This document shows, piece after piece, positions 23,962-35,099 of a stretch of DNA of 64,000 nt. The stretch is taken from contig NC_052357.1 in the NCBI RefSeq assembly GCF_009727055.1, forward strand, positions 9,039,126-9,103,125, in the 5' to 3' direction. The stretch is from Benincasa hispida. Its lineage: Eukaryota; Streptophyta; Magnoliopsida; Cucurbitales; Cucurbitaceae. The position numbers and the translations under genes were made by a program. Each line of letters begins with the position of its first letter. Position 1 is the stretch's first letter. Under the pieces are notes generated by a model. That model was not told the origin of the DNA, made no database searches, and saw only the letters and a program-made list of their open reading frames with translations.

Positions 23962-24420
23962 TTGTTTCACCGGTGCTACCTTCATGCATATTCGTGTAGA
24001 CATCGCAAGCTTGGGTTGGGGAGCTACCTTTCCAGAGGAAGAGGCAGCGACTAGCCATTGGGCTTGGCTGGAGATAGCAACCTTGGACGATGGAGGTGGG
24101 ATGAAAGAGGAAAAGGTGAAAGAAAAATGGAAAGGGAAGAGAAAGAACTTATCGGGCTGTCTCCGGCGAAGGTCAGGGAGTCGTTTTGGCTATTAGAGGC
24201 ATCTGGCATTGTTTCCAGTGACCGGAGCAATACAAACGACAGCAAGGAAGGAAGAAGAAAGCTTAGGGCAGAGGGGAAATATTGCGAGGAAGAAGAAGAA
24301 GAATCAGAGAGGAAAAGGCTAGGCTTATATAGGCAGACACATGAAGAGGGAGAGAGGGGACAGACACGACGCGTGTCAGTTACACGTGATGTTTCGTCTA
24401 CGCATTTAGTGCGGTCCTAA
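23962..24420 (-). other. Promoter-like orphan segment with a short ORF
   Basis: This segment matches no other part of the window. On the minus strand it has a G-box (CACGTG, 24383-24388), a strong TATA box (TATATAAG, 24324-24331), a pyrimidine-rich leader (CTT/TTC repeats) and an ATG at 24209. That ATG opens a 53-codon frame starting MPDASNSQNDSLTFAGDS. It could be the start of an env-like ORF of G under its own promoter, or a captured host-gene 5' end. The 120-residue plus-strand ORF at 24058-24420 is probably its antisense shadow. Function unknown. Confidence 0.45.
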
Positions 24421-24753
24421 AAAGACATGCACAGGGCCATGCAAACACTCGAATGCTCCGCCTCCCATTATAACGACTTTTTCAATTTCATCACATGGTC
24501 ATGCGTTGGTTTGATTCTATCGCACCGATTCAAATTCCTCAACTCAAGTTAACAATGATTTTGGTTGTCTTTGTCAACAAGTAATGTCAAACATACATTC
24601 AAAAGGCATTAAAAAATTCTCTGCCAAACAAAATTTTGAACAAGAACAAAAAGAAAGCATAATGTACAAAGAAAAAAAATAAAAGCATAGAAAAGGAAGC
24701 ATCCCTGGAATATAAGTATCTGATTGCACGCAAGGACAACTTCGACGCAAACT

Positions 24754-25720
24754 TCAAGTAGGCTGGCGTAGGTCAATGAATGTTTTACAACGCTCCGCAT
24801 CCCCTTCAAAGTACGGTTTGACTCTTTGCCCATTTACTTTGAAGGCATTTGATCCATCCTCTCGAGTGAGTTCAACAATTCCATGAGGGAAGATTTCCAT
24901 GATGATGAATGGTCCGAAATAACTAGATATTAATTTTCCTGGGAATAACCGTAAACGCGAGTTAAATAACAAGACTTTTTAACCAACAAATAATTCTTTC
25001 TTACCGATGTGTTGGTCGTGCCAAAGTTTGGTCTTTTCCTTGTATATTTTTTGCATTTTCAGTTTTCAGCCGTTATTCATCCAACTCGTTCAATTATAGC
25101 TTTTGATTCCAGCGGCTTCCAGGTCTAAGTTTAGCTTTTTGATCACCTAGAATGTTTTGTGTTCTAACTCTAGCGGCAAGTGGCATGCTTTCCCAAACAC
25201 TAGGGCATACGAGGAAATTCCTATTGGTGTTTTGAACGTGGTTCAGTATGCCCAAAGTGCCTCACCAAGTCTATGCGCACAATCCTTACCCATAGCATTG
25301 ACTACCTTCTCTAGAATTGTTTTGATTTCTCTATTTGAAATTATTTTGTGAGTGGTAGGCGGTGGCCACCTTGTGCCTAACATTATATTTAGTAAGTAAC
25401 TTAGAAATAATACGGTTTATGAAATGCGTACCTTCATCGCTAATTAACGTCCTGGGTGTTCTAAAGGATGTAAAGATGTATTTTGTCAAGAATTTCGCAA
25501 CAGTCACCCCATCATTTTTGGCACAGGTTGCCGTCTCAACCCACTTTGATACATAATCTACTAAACACAAGATATATTGATGTTTATAGGAGGGAGGAAA
25601 CGGCCCCATGAAATCAATGCCCCAAACATCAAATAGTTCCACCTCAAGTATGTTCTTCAGGGGCATTGCATTTCTCGCTATATATTACCTATGTGTTGGC
25701 ACCAGTCACATTTGATCTCA
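24754..25720 (-). pseudogene. Integrase of remnant G (degenerate)
   Basis: The core at 25331-25666 has [12 protein letters not shown] with the first catalytic Asp, SKWVETATC, and LISDEGTHF with the second. The segment with the catalytic Glu is disrupted. The C-terminal part (24754-24972) shows NSRLRLFPGKL, GPFIIMEIFPHGIVEL and FKVNGQRVKPY, the usual end of Athila pol. Zinc-finger residues are only partly visible around 25690. Confidence 0.83.
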
Positions 25721-26130
25721 TAGTCTCTTGAGTTTTTGAACAGTGTAGGCCAGAAGTACCCACTTTGAAGGACCTTTACAATAATCCTTTATCCTCCAAA
25801 GTGGCCTTCGTATGGGGAGTCATGGCATTCAGACAGTATGCATTACACCTCAACTTTGGGAATAAATTGATGCATGATCAAATCAGGGCCCTGCTTGTAA
25901 AGGAATGGCTCATCTTAGTAGTAAAACTTGTTATCGTGTATAAGCCTTTTTCTTTATTGAGCATTGAACTCCTTAGGAAACTGCTTGATAGTTAAGTAGT
26001 TGACAATATCAGCATACCAAGGTTCTCGATCTTCAACTTTCAACAAGCATTCGTTAGGGAATTTTTCTTCAATTTCTGCCAGTCACAACTAACATTCCTT
26101 ATTCTCAAAGTAGGACAGGTGGTTAGCCAC

Positions 26131-27481
26131 CTAATTCTCTGTCTCTTTCCTGTCCGTAATTTTCAGGTCAAACTCTTGTAATAGTAGTACCCAACGAATA
26201 AAGCTGGACTTTGCGTCCTTCTTTTCCATCAAGAACTTAATGGCAAGGTGACCAGTATAGATTTTTGCAGATGCACCAACCAGATATACTCGAAGTTTTT
26301 CAATTGCAAACACCACCACCAGCATTTCTTTTTCTGTGGTCGTATAATATTCTTGAGATTGTTAAGCATCTTAGATACATAGAAGATAGAGTGTATAAGA
26401 GTTCCCTTCTTCTAACCCAGCATTACTCCAACTACTACATCACTGGCATCGCGCATCAAGATGAAAGGTTGCATCCAGTCAGAAGCCACCAATATAGGTG
26501 TTGCTGTTAACACATGCCTCAAAGTTTCGAACGCATGTTGGAAGTTTTCATCAAATTCATATGGTCTATTCTATTTTAACGACGCGCTCAGTGGATGCGT
26601 GATTTAGGAAAATCCCCTGACAAATCTTCGATAGAAACCTGCATGGCCTAAAAAGCTTCTTGGGGCCTTAACATTTGCAGGTGCGGGCAACTTCGTGATC
26701 ATGTCTATCTTTGCCTCATCAACTTCTAATCCTGCCTTAGAAACCTTGTGGCCAAGCACAATACCCTCTGTCACCATAATGTGACATTTTTTCCAATTAA
26801 ACACTAAATTGGTCTCCTCGCATCTGGCAAAGACAACTTCAAGGTTGTTAAAGCAGGTCAAATAAGAGTCTCCAAAGAATGAGAAATCAACCATAAACCT
26901 TTCAACAGATTGCTTTAGAAAATCAGAGAAGATAGCCATCATACATCTTTGGAATGTTCCTAGTGCATTACATAACTCAAAGGGCATGCGTCGAAATGCA
27001 AACGTTCCAAAGGGACAAGTAAATGTTGTCTTGTCCTGGTCTTCTAGGGCGATGAGGATTTGATTATAGCCAGAGTATTCATCCAAAAAGCAATAAAACT
27101 CCTTTCCTGCCAGTCTGGCTAAACTTGATCAATGAAGGGGAGTGAAAAATGGTCCTTCTTAGTCGACACATTCCATTTCCTGTAGTCCATACATATGCGT
27201 CATCAAGTAATAGTTTTAGAGGGAATTAGCTCATTGTTGCTATTAATGACCACCGTCGTGCCGCCTTTCTTTGGCATGCATTGCACCGGGCTCACCCAGC
27301 TACTATCATAAATGAGGTAGATAACCCCTGCGTCGAGCCACTTGATGTTTTCTTTCTTCACTACCTCCTTCATAAGAGGATTGAGCCTGCATTGAAGCTC
27401 AATTGATCTTGTTTTCCCTTCTTCTAATCTGATCTTTTGCATACAATAAGATGGGTTAATTCCTCTGATGTTAGCCAGCAT
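26131..27481 (-). pseudogene. Reverse transcriptase-RNase H of remnant G
   Basis: Segments at 27203-27481 (RLNPLMKEVVKKE, SPVQCMPKKGGTTVV), 26604-27086 (DEYSGYNQILIA, FGTFAFRRMPFELCNA, a FMVDFSFF box where Athila normally has FMDDF, FLGHAGFYRRF) and 26131-26325 (RNase [27 protein letters not shown]). The D-to-V change in the catalytic box should abolish polymerase activity. Frames are broken at about 26330-26600 and 27100-27200. Confidence 0.86.
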
Positions 27482-28347
27482 TCAACCTATTGCGCGCGTA
27501 TGCTTCTTTAATACCTACAATAAAAGTTGTTCATTGGTAGGAGAATGTATAGATGAAATTATAATGGGTAAAGCATTGTTGTTGCCAAGAAAAGCATATT
27601 TAAGATGATTCGAAAGAGGTTTAAGCTCAAGCATTTGTGGCCCTTCCAGAGAAGGGACCGTTGGTTTTGATTACTGCTCATCTAGACATAGCGACTCAAA
27701 TTTATTTGTGCCCTCACTCAACGCATGGACCTCACATCCCTGGTCCACTTCCTGGTTCTCCTTTTCCTCAAGTAGTTGAACTGATTCAATAAACTAACAA
27801 GATTCTACATCATCAGGGAACTTCAATGCATTAAACATATTGAATTTTACTTCCTGATCGTTTACACGCATGGTCAACTCCCCTTTATATACATCAATCA
27901 AGACTTTGCTGGTAGCTAAAACTGGGCGTCCAATGATGATTGGGACGTCTTTGTCAACTTCATAGTCCAAAATAATGAAGTCTACCAGAAAAATAAATTT
28001 GTCAACCTTTACTAATACATCTTCGATCTTCCCCTCAGGGTATGTCATGGATTTGTCCACAAGATGTAATGTTAAGGCGTTGCCACACCAATCTCGAGCT
28101 TTTTGAAAACTGAGAGGGGAATCAAGTTTAACAATGCACCACACTACTGAGTCAATGCCACAATCTCAAACTCGCTGATCTTCCTTTTCTTTGATAAAAT
28201 ATCCTTCAGAAACTTCATGTAACTCGGTATCTGTTCTAACGCTTCAATGAGTGGAATGTTTGACGTGTAGCTGCTTAAGAACATCGAGGAATCATTTGAA
28301 CTGGTTTTTGTCATTCTTCTTCTGTAGGCGCCAGGGGAAAGGTGCAT
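27482..28347 (-). pseudogene. Protease region of remnant G
   Basis: The segment at 27794-28144 shows LHLVDKSMTYPEGKIEDVLVKVDKFIF, DKDVPIIIGRPVLATSKVLIDVYKGELTM, and an acidic linker toward reverse transcriptase. The active-site part around 28100-28150 is collapsed by a deletion between DILSKKRKISEFEIVALTQ and the fold, so no DLGAS motif is visible. Compare F at 16217-16867, about 90 percent similar by eye in the shared parts. Confidence 0.82.
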
Positions 28348-29832
28348 CCATCAGGTAATCCCCCTACGTTGGACGTGCTTGGTTAAGAATGACTAGTAGA
28401 GCCAAGTGCTCTTTCTGATTCAACTCTTTCATGTACCATAGTTGCTTGAGATGTTTGAATAAGTGTGTCTACGGGTATTATTGAAGGATGACGATTATCA
28501 TTTCTTTGGTCTTTACTTTTTTTCTTCCACTAATGGTCTACTGCTGTGCAATGTCACTACTTGACATTTCCTCTTTCCATTATTCTATCAGGGTGCTTCA
28601 GTGTTGCTGGGCAAGAAGCCATGCGGCCGGCTCTTCAGCTCACTCGCAATTTGTCCAACCTGCATCTCTAGATTTCCAATTGATGACGCTTGACTTTTTA
28701 ATAACGCGTTGTTTTGGGCTATATACACTTTCAACAGGTTCTCAAGCAGGGAAGATGAACTTGACGTATTGCCCCCTCTATTGAAAGATTGATGTTGTGG
28801 TTGTTGTTGCATGGGCTGGAATCCAGGTGGCGGTCCTTGCCTGTGCTGTTGATGTGTTCCAGACTAATCTTGATTTTTTTGGTTACCACAACAAGAAAAG
28901 TTTGAATGGTTTCTCCATCCAGGGTTTTATGTATTGGAAAATTGGTTGTTTTTCACGAGACAAACTGATTGCGGATTTTACTAGAAATTATCATAGGTAT
29001 GCGACACCCCGCAACCCACACAACCTAACATGGGTTGCATTGTTCTTTGTTAAGTTCTTCAGCAAGTTTGTCATTACGGCCACCTATACTAAAAGATTAG
29101 TTACTGTGTTAGAATTAATCACACCTTGCCATCGCCACCTATTATCTATTCTGGAATCATATGCATCGTCAACCCACTCCATACTATGTTTGGCAATTCT
29201 ATCCAAAATCTCTTTGGCTTCATTGTAAGATTTGTCCATAAGGTCGTTTATGGCGGCTGCATCTGCTGCCATCTGAGCTGGTTCATTCGGTTCTCTATAG
29301 AAAGTCTCCATCTGGACAGTTAGAGGCAATCCATGGTTAGGATAGTTTTTTTCCAGCCTTTTGAATCTTTCTCATGCGTCACTGAGTGTATCAGAGTCTC
29401 CTCGCTCAAAATTCATAATTTCCTGACGCCTCCATGCATTGACTGTGGGAGGGAAGTATTTTGGCATGAAATTCTCTACCAGCTTATACCACATCGTTAT
29501 CTCATAAGGCTCCAAGGAGCTTACCCATCGCTTAGCATCGTCTCAGAGTGAATATGGGAACAAAGATAGTCTAATTGCTTCTTGCGTGATTCCAGGAATC
29601 ACAAATGAATTATAGATCTCTAGGAAGCATTTCATATGGGCGTGTTGGTCTTCGCCATGGGTACCACCAAATTTTCTTGCAATCTGTAACATTTGTAGCA
29701 TGACAAATTTAATTTCAAACCAAGTCCCGTCAGGCGTTGGATAAATGATCCCAGATGAAAATTTACACCAACTGTCAATGCATGATCCTGTACCTAAGCA
29801 CTTAAGGATTGTGTCATCCTCTATCGTGCATC
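28348..29832 (-). pseudogene. Gag of remnant G
   Basis: The N-terminal part (29543-29869 frame) has IYPTPDGTWFEIKFVMLQML and GEDQHAHMKCFLEIYN, then IRLSLFPYSL. The centre (29084-29329) has QMETFYREPN and LMDKSYNEAKEILDRIAKHS. A degenerate zinc knuckle (CVGCGVSHTY, last Cys missing) lies near 28985-29030. The Gln-rich C-terminal coil SIGNLEMQVGQIASELKSRP is at 28588-28812. Broken by several frameshifts. Confidence 0.82.
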
Positions 29833-30648
29833 TGGCAACACCCCTGACCATAGAACTTCTAGCCACCATCTTTCCTATCGACGTAGCCCCTCATTCTACC
29901 GCATCCTCTTTAAGTCTGCCACATACACCCTCTGACCCTCCCCCAGTTATACCACCACCATCAACTAATCCATCAAGTCCCAACATTTCTGCATTGGAGC
30001 TTGCTGAGCATTCTGAAGATTCTCAGCCTAGTCCTAGTGAGTTGGCTCGAATAGATGAGCAAAAGTTTTTTGGAAACATTTTAGCCAGCCTCGACCAGAG
30101 ACAAGAGTTTCAAGGGGTGGATCAGCCAATGCATCGAGATACTGAAGTGCTGTCGATTGCAAATGAGGAAGCAGGAGAAAGGAATGGAAGAGCATCAACC
30201 CCATAAGAGGAAGAATTAGATGATGTTGATCCCGATGCGCTTGAGCTGGAAGCGAAGATGGCTGTTGAACAGAATGAAGAAGTGTTGCAAGGGTCTAACC
30301 CTGTGGCAGCTGACCATAACTCATCTCTATCACGACAATCAAATGTGGATGAGAGGTCTTTAGTGCAGCACTTAAAGAGGAAAAAAAGACTGGTAAAAGA
30401 AGAAGAAATGGATAAAGAAGTTATAACTGATCCCATGGTTGCAACGCATGAAGAAAGCCCAATTAATTCGAGCGAGTTGGAGGGCAGGCTTGAGAAATAT
30501 AGGCCTGCGAGACATGGAGAAAAAAAAGGGAGCCCTCAAGAAAGAGTTGAAGGAGGAGGAGAGAACGTTGGCCCGAGAGGCCAAAAGATAAAAAAACAAG
30601 AAGGAAAAGAAGCAAGAAAAGAAAGGACAAGGGTGGCACCTACGTCCC
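29833..30648 (+). pseudogene. N-terminal part of the env-like ORF of element D
   Basis: A Ser/Pro-rich start (SSLSLPHTPSDPPP) leads to EQKFFGNILASLDQ, which resembles DIEVFGNILSTLEQ in the E ORF (near 40820). An acidic part follows, then a charged Lys/Glu/Arg stretch ending at the LTR of C. A stop after RASTP (30204) and a frame change mark it as dead. The role of such Athila ORFs is unproven. The domain-bearing C-terminal part lies beyond element C at 49710-50503. Confidence 0.72.
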
Positions 30649-32298
30649 TGATGCTTATTTTTATGAAGTGTTGAATTACGGATGATATGTGTGGATGGAT
30701 AGCGTTGTGCACTCAAGTTTCCCCAGTGGAATCCAAGTGTAAATTCCTCTGAGTTTTCTGGTAAGTCTAGGGTCGACCATAGGGACTTGTGAAAATAGTT
30801 ATGTTAGTAATATTTATGAAAACTTTGTAGTAACCAAGTAAATAATGAGTGTTGGGTGGTTGTTGCATTGATGAAATTAATAATAAATGCGGCGGAATTT
30901 GAAAAGAGTTGGTAATGGGAAATACGATGAATATGCGATGAACGGGTTGAGAAGGATTTCGGCTAACACTCCCTAGGATGTGTTCATGCTTTGCGATCAT
31001 GCAACATGCATACAATAGTAAACCACCTCTCGGCGTGAATGCCACGGCTTCTAAGGCTAGAACGCATACGATAATTATGCGATAAGTCTACAGGGTTTAC
31101 ACATAAACCTTTATCTCTATTTATGCGATGACGACATAACATTCACACAAATATGCGACAACATAATATCACTCCTATTCCTAGGATGCATGCAATACAA
31201 GTTGGCAAACAGAACTTATCTCTAAGTCCCTATCTCTTGTTTATGCATGCCTAATTTTGCTCTTTCGAGTCCAGATTCTAACCTAGCTCTCTCGAGACAT
31301 TAGGTTCTTTCTTTAGATTCTATCTCAAGTAACTCTAAAGGGGTATTTTGCATAACATAAAACAAGACAATCGCAGGCAATGAACTTCCTAGATCATGTT
31401 AACTTAGTTCCTCTCAACCCATTCAACTAGTTTAGCTACTCATGTATATTAAGAGAGTGAGCAGATGTAGAAATAGAACTTCCATTGAATAGATATAAGA
31501 TGAAGTACAGAATAACAATGCAAGTAAAGTAAAGAGCCTGGAGAAATTTCTTGCCACCAAGCGTTACACTGTTTCTACTCGTGCTCTAAAGATGTTCTCG
31601 CTTTTGCGAGAGTCGGCCCGCTCTCTGCTCTTACGCCACAAGGTTCTCTCTCAAGCTGCCTTGGACGATCTCCAGCGTCACCACTCTTCTCTAGCTCTAC
31701 CATAAAAATGGTAAAGAAACTATGCACAGAGGTGGGAACTTGTAAAGAGTTGAAGTAGTCGGCTGCTTAACCTCTTAACTGAAGAATGCACTTGCTATTT
31801 ATAGGGCATCAAAAGTGAAAGGCAGCATCTCTTTCCTGGTTGTACAGATGGGACAGCTTTAATTCCTAACTGACAAGTCAGATATTTGTCACCAATAAAG
31901 CTGGATGTACTTGTGATCGTTATCGGCTGTCAGCTTAATTTAGATTCGACTGTTGTCAGCTTTTTGTCCCATCGATCTTAATTGTTCTTTCGACTGGATG
32001 CGCCCACCATGTTGCGGTGATTCTTCTTGAGTGAATATTTGTGAGCACAATCAATGCAAAGTCTTGTGTTGAAGTTGTGCTCAACCAATGTATGCCTATG
32101 ATAGCATTCTTTGCACTACGTTAACGGATTATTCTGCACAAAAACATAGAGATCAACTGTTCTAATGCGTTAGACGTATGCGACCACAAAAGTATAGAAT
32201 TTATGCTTAATGGACACAATTTAACATATTCTATCAACGCAATCCAACATTGTTTAAGAACTTAGCACTATGATAACGTGCATTTCTGCCCGTTATCA
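30649..32298 (-). repeat. 3' LTR of element C
   Basis: TGATGCTTAT ... CCCGTTATCA, 1650 bp, matching 48064-49709 with scattered substitutions. It is followed by the polypurine tract at 32299, placing it at the 3' end. Confidence 0.94.
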
Positions 32299-33109
32299 CA
32301 CCCTTAAATTTAAACAATGCTTGTCCTCAAGCATAAGCTAAAGATTCCTTAAGCAAGTTAACCGCAAAATTCTTCCCTTAGATTTCTCAAGGATACTTCA
32401 TTCAAGTCCTATATGCCAGAAGATTGAAATATGTCATGCGATGGTCAACGAATGTGTTGTAAAGAGAGTTTGAAAGGAAGCTAACAAATCCCTAACTTCG
32501 AGAAATATTTCATGAGGTGACTATCCTAAGATTTACGTTGACTCTAGTATATACGAAAGAGATAGAAGCATATTTTTCATCATTGAAATCATACTGGGCA
32601 CAAAAAAACATGCAGCAACTACTAAAGTTATCTTTTTGTTATATGATTGTGGTAGGCAAGAAGGATGCGGTGCTAAAACTTTGAAAAGTAGTATGCAATG
32701 TGATAGCGCAAAATTTGAAGTAAAGATAAGGAAAAGTACACCCCCAAATTTAGCGTTGTCATCTGCATTATACTAACGCATCCATCTTGCGGCGTTCATT
32801 CTTCGTTGGGTTGCGGTGAAGGAATAAGATAAGTGTTGCTTCGCATACGTTCCCGCAAACCAGCGCCTCGATCGTTGTAAGGAAAACAAAGAGAGGGTCA
32901 AATCATTTCAAACAAAATAAAAAGGCATTATTCTCTTTTTCTTTTTTTTTTCTTTCTTTTTATAGAGGACTGAAAAGTGAAAAGATAGCTAAAGAGATAG
33001 TGAAAATCTGGAGTAATGGAGAAAAGAGTTGAAGACTTAAAGTTCCCAAAACTTGCGTCCCTGATAAATTACGAGTCTTTGATAACGCAGGGACCACCTA
33101 CTTCCTTCT
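32299..33109 (-). other. Polypurine tract, stem-loop and 3' noncoding region of element C
   Basis: The LTR-adjacent tract is slightly decayed (CACCCTTAAATTTA), followed by the ATGCTTG/CAAGCAT hairpin at 32317-32334. Compared with A, about 400 bp including the 78-bp module and the second hairpin module are deleted at about 32415. The 15-mer CACCCCCAAATTTAG is kept at 32739-32753. No ORF of note. Confidence 0.8.
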
Positions 33110-34160
33110 TCATTCAAAGTTTCTTAGTTCCATAGAGTCGACTTGGCGATGCCAGTATTCTCCATGGTATGCCTTTATTCGCTGCCCATTAACTTTGAAT
33201 ATGTTGATACCGTCGTCATTTGATAATTCTACTGCGCCATATAGAAGTACTTGTCGAATTATGAACGATCCAGACCAACGAGACTTTAACTTTCTCGGGA
33301 AGAGTCGTAGACGTGAATTGAAAACCAAGACTTTCTACTCGACTTGGAGGTTCTTACGGCATATGTGTTGATCATGCTAGTGCTTGATGCGCTCCTTATA
33401 AATTTTTTCATTTTCACATGCATTGTTCCTCCATTCTTCAAGCTCGACTAATTGCATTTTTCGCACTTCCCCTGCTTTCTTTAAATCGAAATTTAGTTTC
33501 TTAACCGCCCACAATGCTTTATATTCCAGCTCCAAAGGTAAGTGACACGCTTTGCCGAATACCAACGCATAGGGGGACATACCTATAGGTGTTTTAAATG
33601 CAATCTGGTATACCCACAACGCATCATCAAGCTTCATTGTCCAATCCTTCCACGAAGGTTTGACTACCTTCTCAAGTATCAATTTAATTTCACGATTGGA
33701 CACCTCGACTTGGCCATTTCTTTGCGGATGGAATGCGGTGGCCACTTTGTGGAGGATATTCTACTTGCACAGCAGCTCCTTTATACTGTGGTTGACAAAG
33801 TGGGATCCTTCATCACTTATGATGGCACGGGAAGTGCCAAAACGAGTGAAAATATTGTTCTTTAGGAACTGGGAGACTACTACCGCATCACTTGCGACGC
33901 ATGCAATTGCCTCTACCCACTTGGAGACATAGTCAACGGCTAACAAGATATAATGCTTACCGTTCAAAAGAGGGAATGGTCCCATGAAATCAACCCCCCA
34001 CACGTCAAATAGTTCCAGCTCCAAGATAGTATTCATTGGCATTTCGTTCTTCCATGAAATATTGCCAGCGTGTTGACACCGATCACATTTCATTGTGTAG
34101 TCAGCAGCATCTTTAAATAATGAAAGCCAGAAGAATCCACTTTGTAGAACTTTGGCTGCA
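33110..34160 (-). pseudogene. Integrase of element C (degenerate)
   Basis: The segment at 33761-34093 has CDRCQHAGNISW, the first catalytic Asp in WGVDFMGPF and the second in ISDEGSHF. The segment at 33377-33745 has [12 protein letters not shown] with the catalytic Glu, LDDALW and [19 protein letters not shown]. The C-terminal tail with FKVNGQRIK is at 33110-33328. Frames differ between the three pieces. It is closely similar to A. Confidence 0.87.
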
Positions 34161-34246
34161 GTACGTTGTCCTCCAAAGTGCCCTCCATTGGGTGAATCAT
34201 GGCACTATGATAGTATGCGTTGTTGAGCAGCATCTAGTATGCATAA

Positions 34247-35099
34247 TCAAATGATTTGGTTTGCACCCCCTTTATACAAATTCGGCTCATCCCAATAGTA
34301 GTATATGCATTCATTCTTGAGCTTCTTCCGTTGATGGTAGGTATAATCTTCAGGAAATTGTTCACAGACCAAATAATTAACGATGTTCGCATACCATGGC
34401 AGTTCTTCTATGCGGAACAGCTGCTCATCTGGAAACACAACACTCACTTCAGATTCATTGCAGTCAACCTCGGGATTTTCCAGTCTGGACAAGTGATCCA
34501 CAACTTGATTCTCTGTCCCCTTCTGATCATTTATCTCGATATCAAATTCTTGAAGGAGGAGAACCCATCTGATCAATCTCGTCTTTTCATCCTTCTTTGT
34601 CATCAAATATTTGATTTTCGAGTGATCAGTATGAATGAGTACCTTGATTCCCTACAAGTATGCCCGGAATTTTTCCAATGCAAAAATCACAGCCAGGAGC
34701 TCTTTTTCAGTGGTAGTATAATTAATTTGAGCAGGGTTCAGATTCTTCCTCACATATGCGATGGGATGCAAAATAGTTTTCTTCTTTTGCACTAGTGCGG
34801 CTCCCATCGCATACCCGCTTGCGTCGCACATGATTTCGAACGGCAGTGTCCAATCCGGTGCAATTAAGACAGGTGCGGTAATCAGCGCATCCTTTAAAAT
34901 TTTGAATGTGTTGAGGCAATTGTTGTCAAATTCAAACTTCCTGTCTACCTCTAGTAATGCACTTAATGATCTTGCTACTCTAGAAAAGTATTTAACGAAT
35001 TTTCTGTAGAATCCGGCATGCCCCAAGAAGCTTCGCACTGCCTTCACGTTGGTTGGAGGTGGAAGCTTTTCAATTGGGCCAAACTTTGCTTTGTCCACC
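34247..35099 (-). pseudogene. RNase H and connection region of element C
   Basis: ORF 34652-35098 carries [37 protein letters not shown] and [23 protein letters not shown] 34247-34606 continues with [40 protein letters not shown] and the integrase linker. The reading stops at 35099, the insertion point of E, and resumes at 45520. Confidence 0.87.

Larger units (their letters stand above)
24421..29832 (-). mobile_element. Athila remnant G, same family as F in inverted orientation
   Basis: Minus-strand gag, protease, reverse transcriptase, RNase H and integrase in standard order, without LTRs or a recognisable primer site. The gag start region abuts the plus-strand env-like ORF of D near 29832. 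The other end leads through 24421-24753, where I see no gene, into the orphan segment. Numerous frameshifts are present, fewer than in F. Confidence 0.83.

Noticed and set aside
24058..24420. 120-residue plus-strand ORF rich in Glu, Arg and Lys as a gene
   Set aside because: The promoter-like features and a normal CT-rich leader are on the opposite strand. The composition is what antisense of such a leader gives.
28797..30206. D env-like ORF extended leftward as one gene from 29745 using the ATG there
   Set aside because: 29745 to about 29832 is the antisense of the G gag N-terminus, so that ATG belongs to a chance fusion across the G/D junction.
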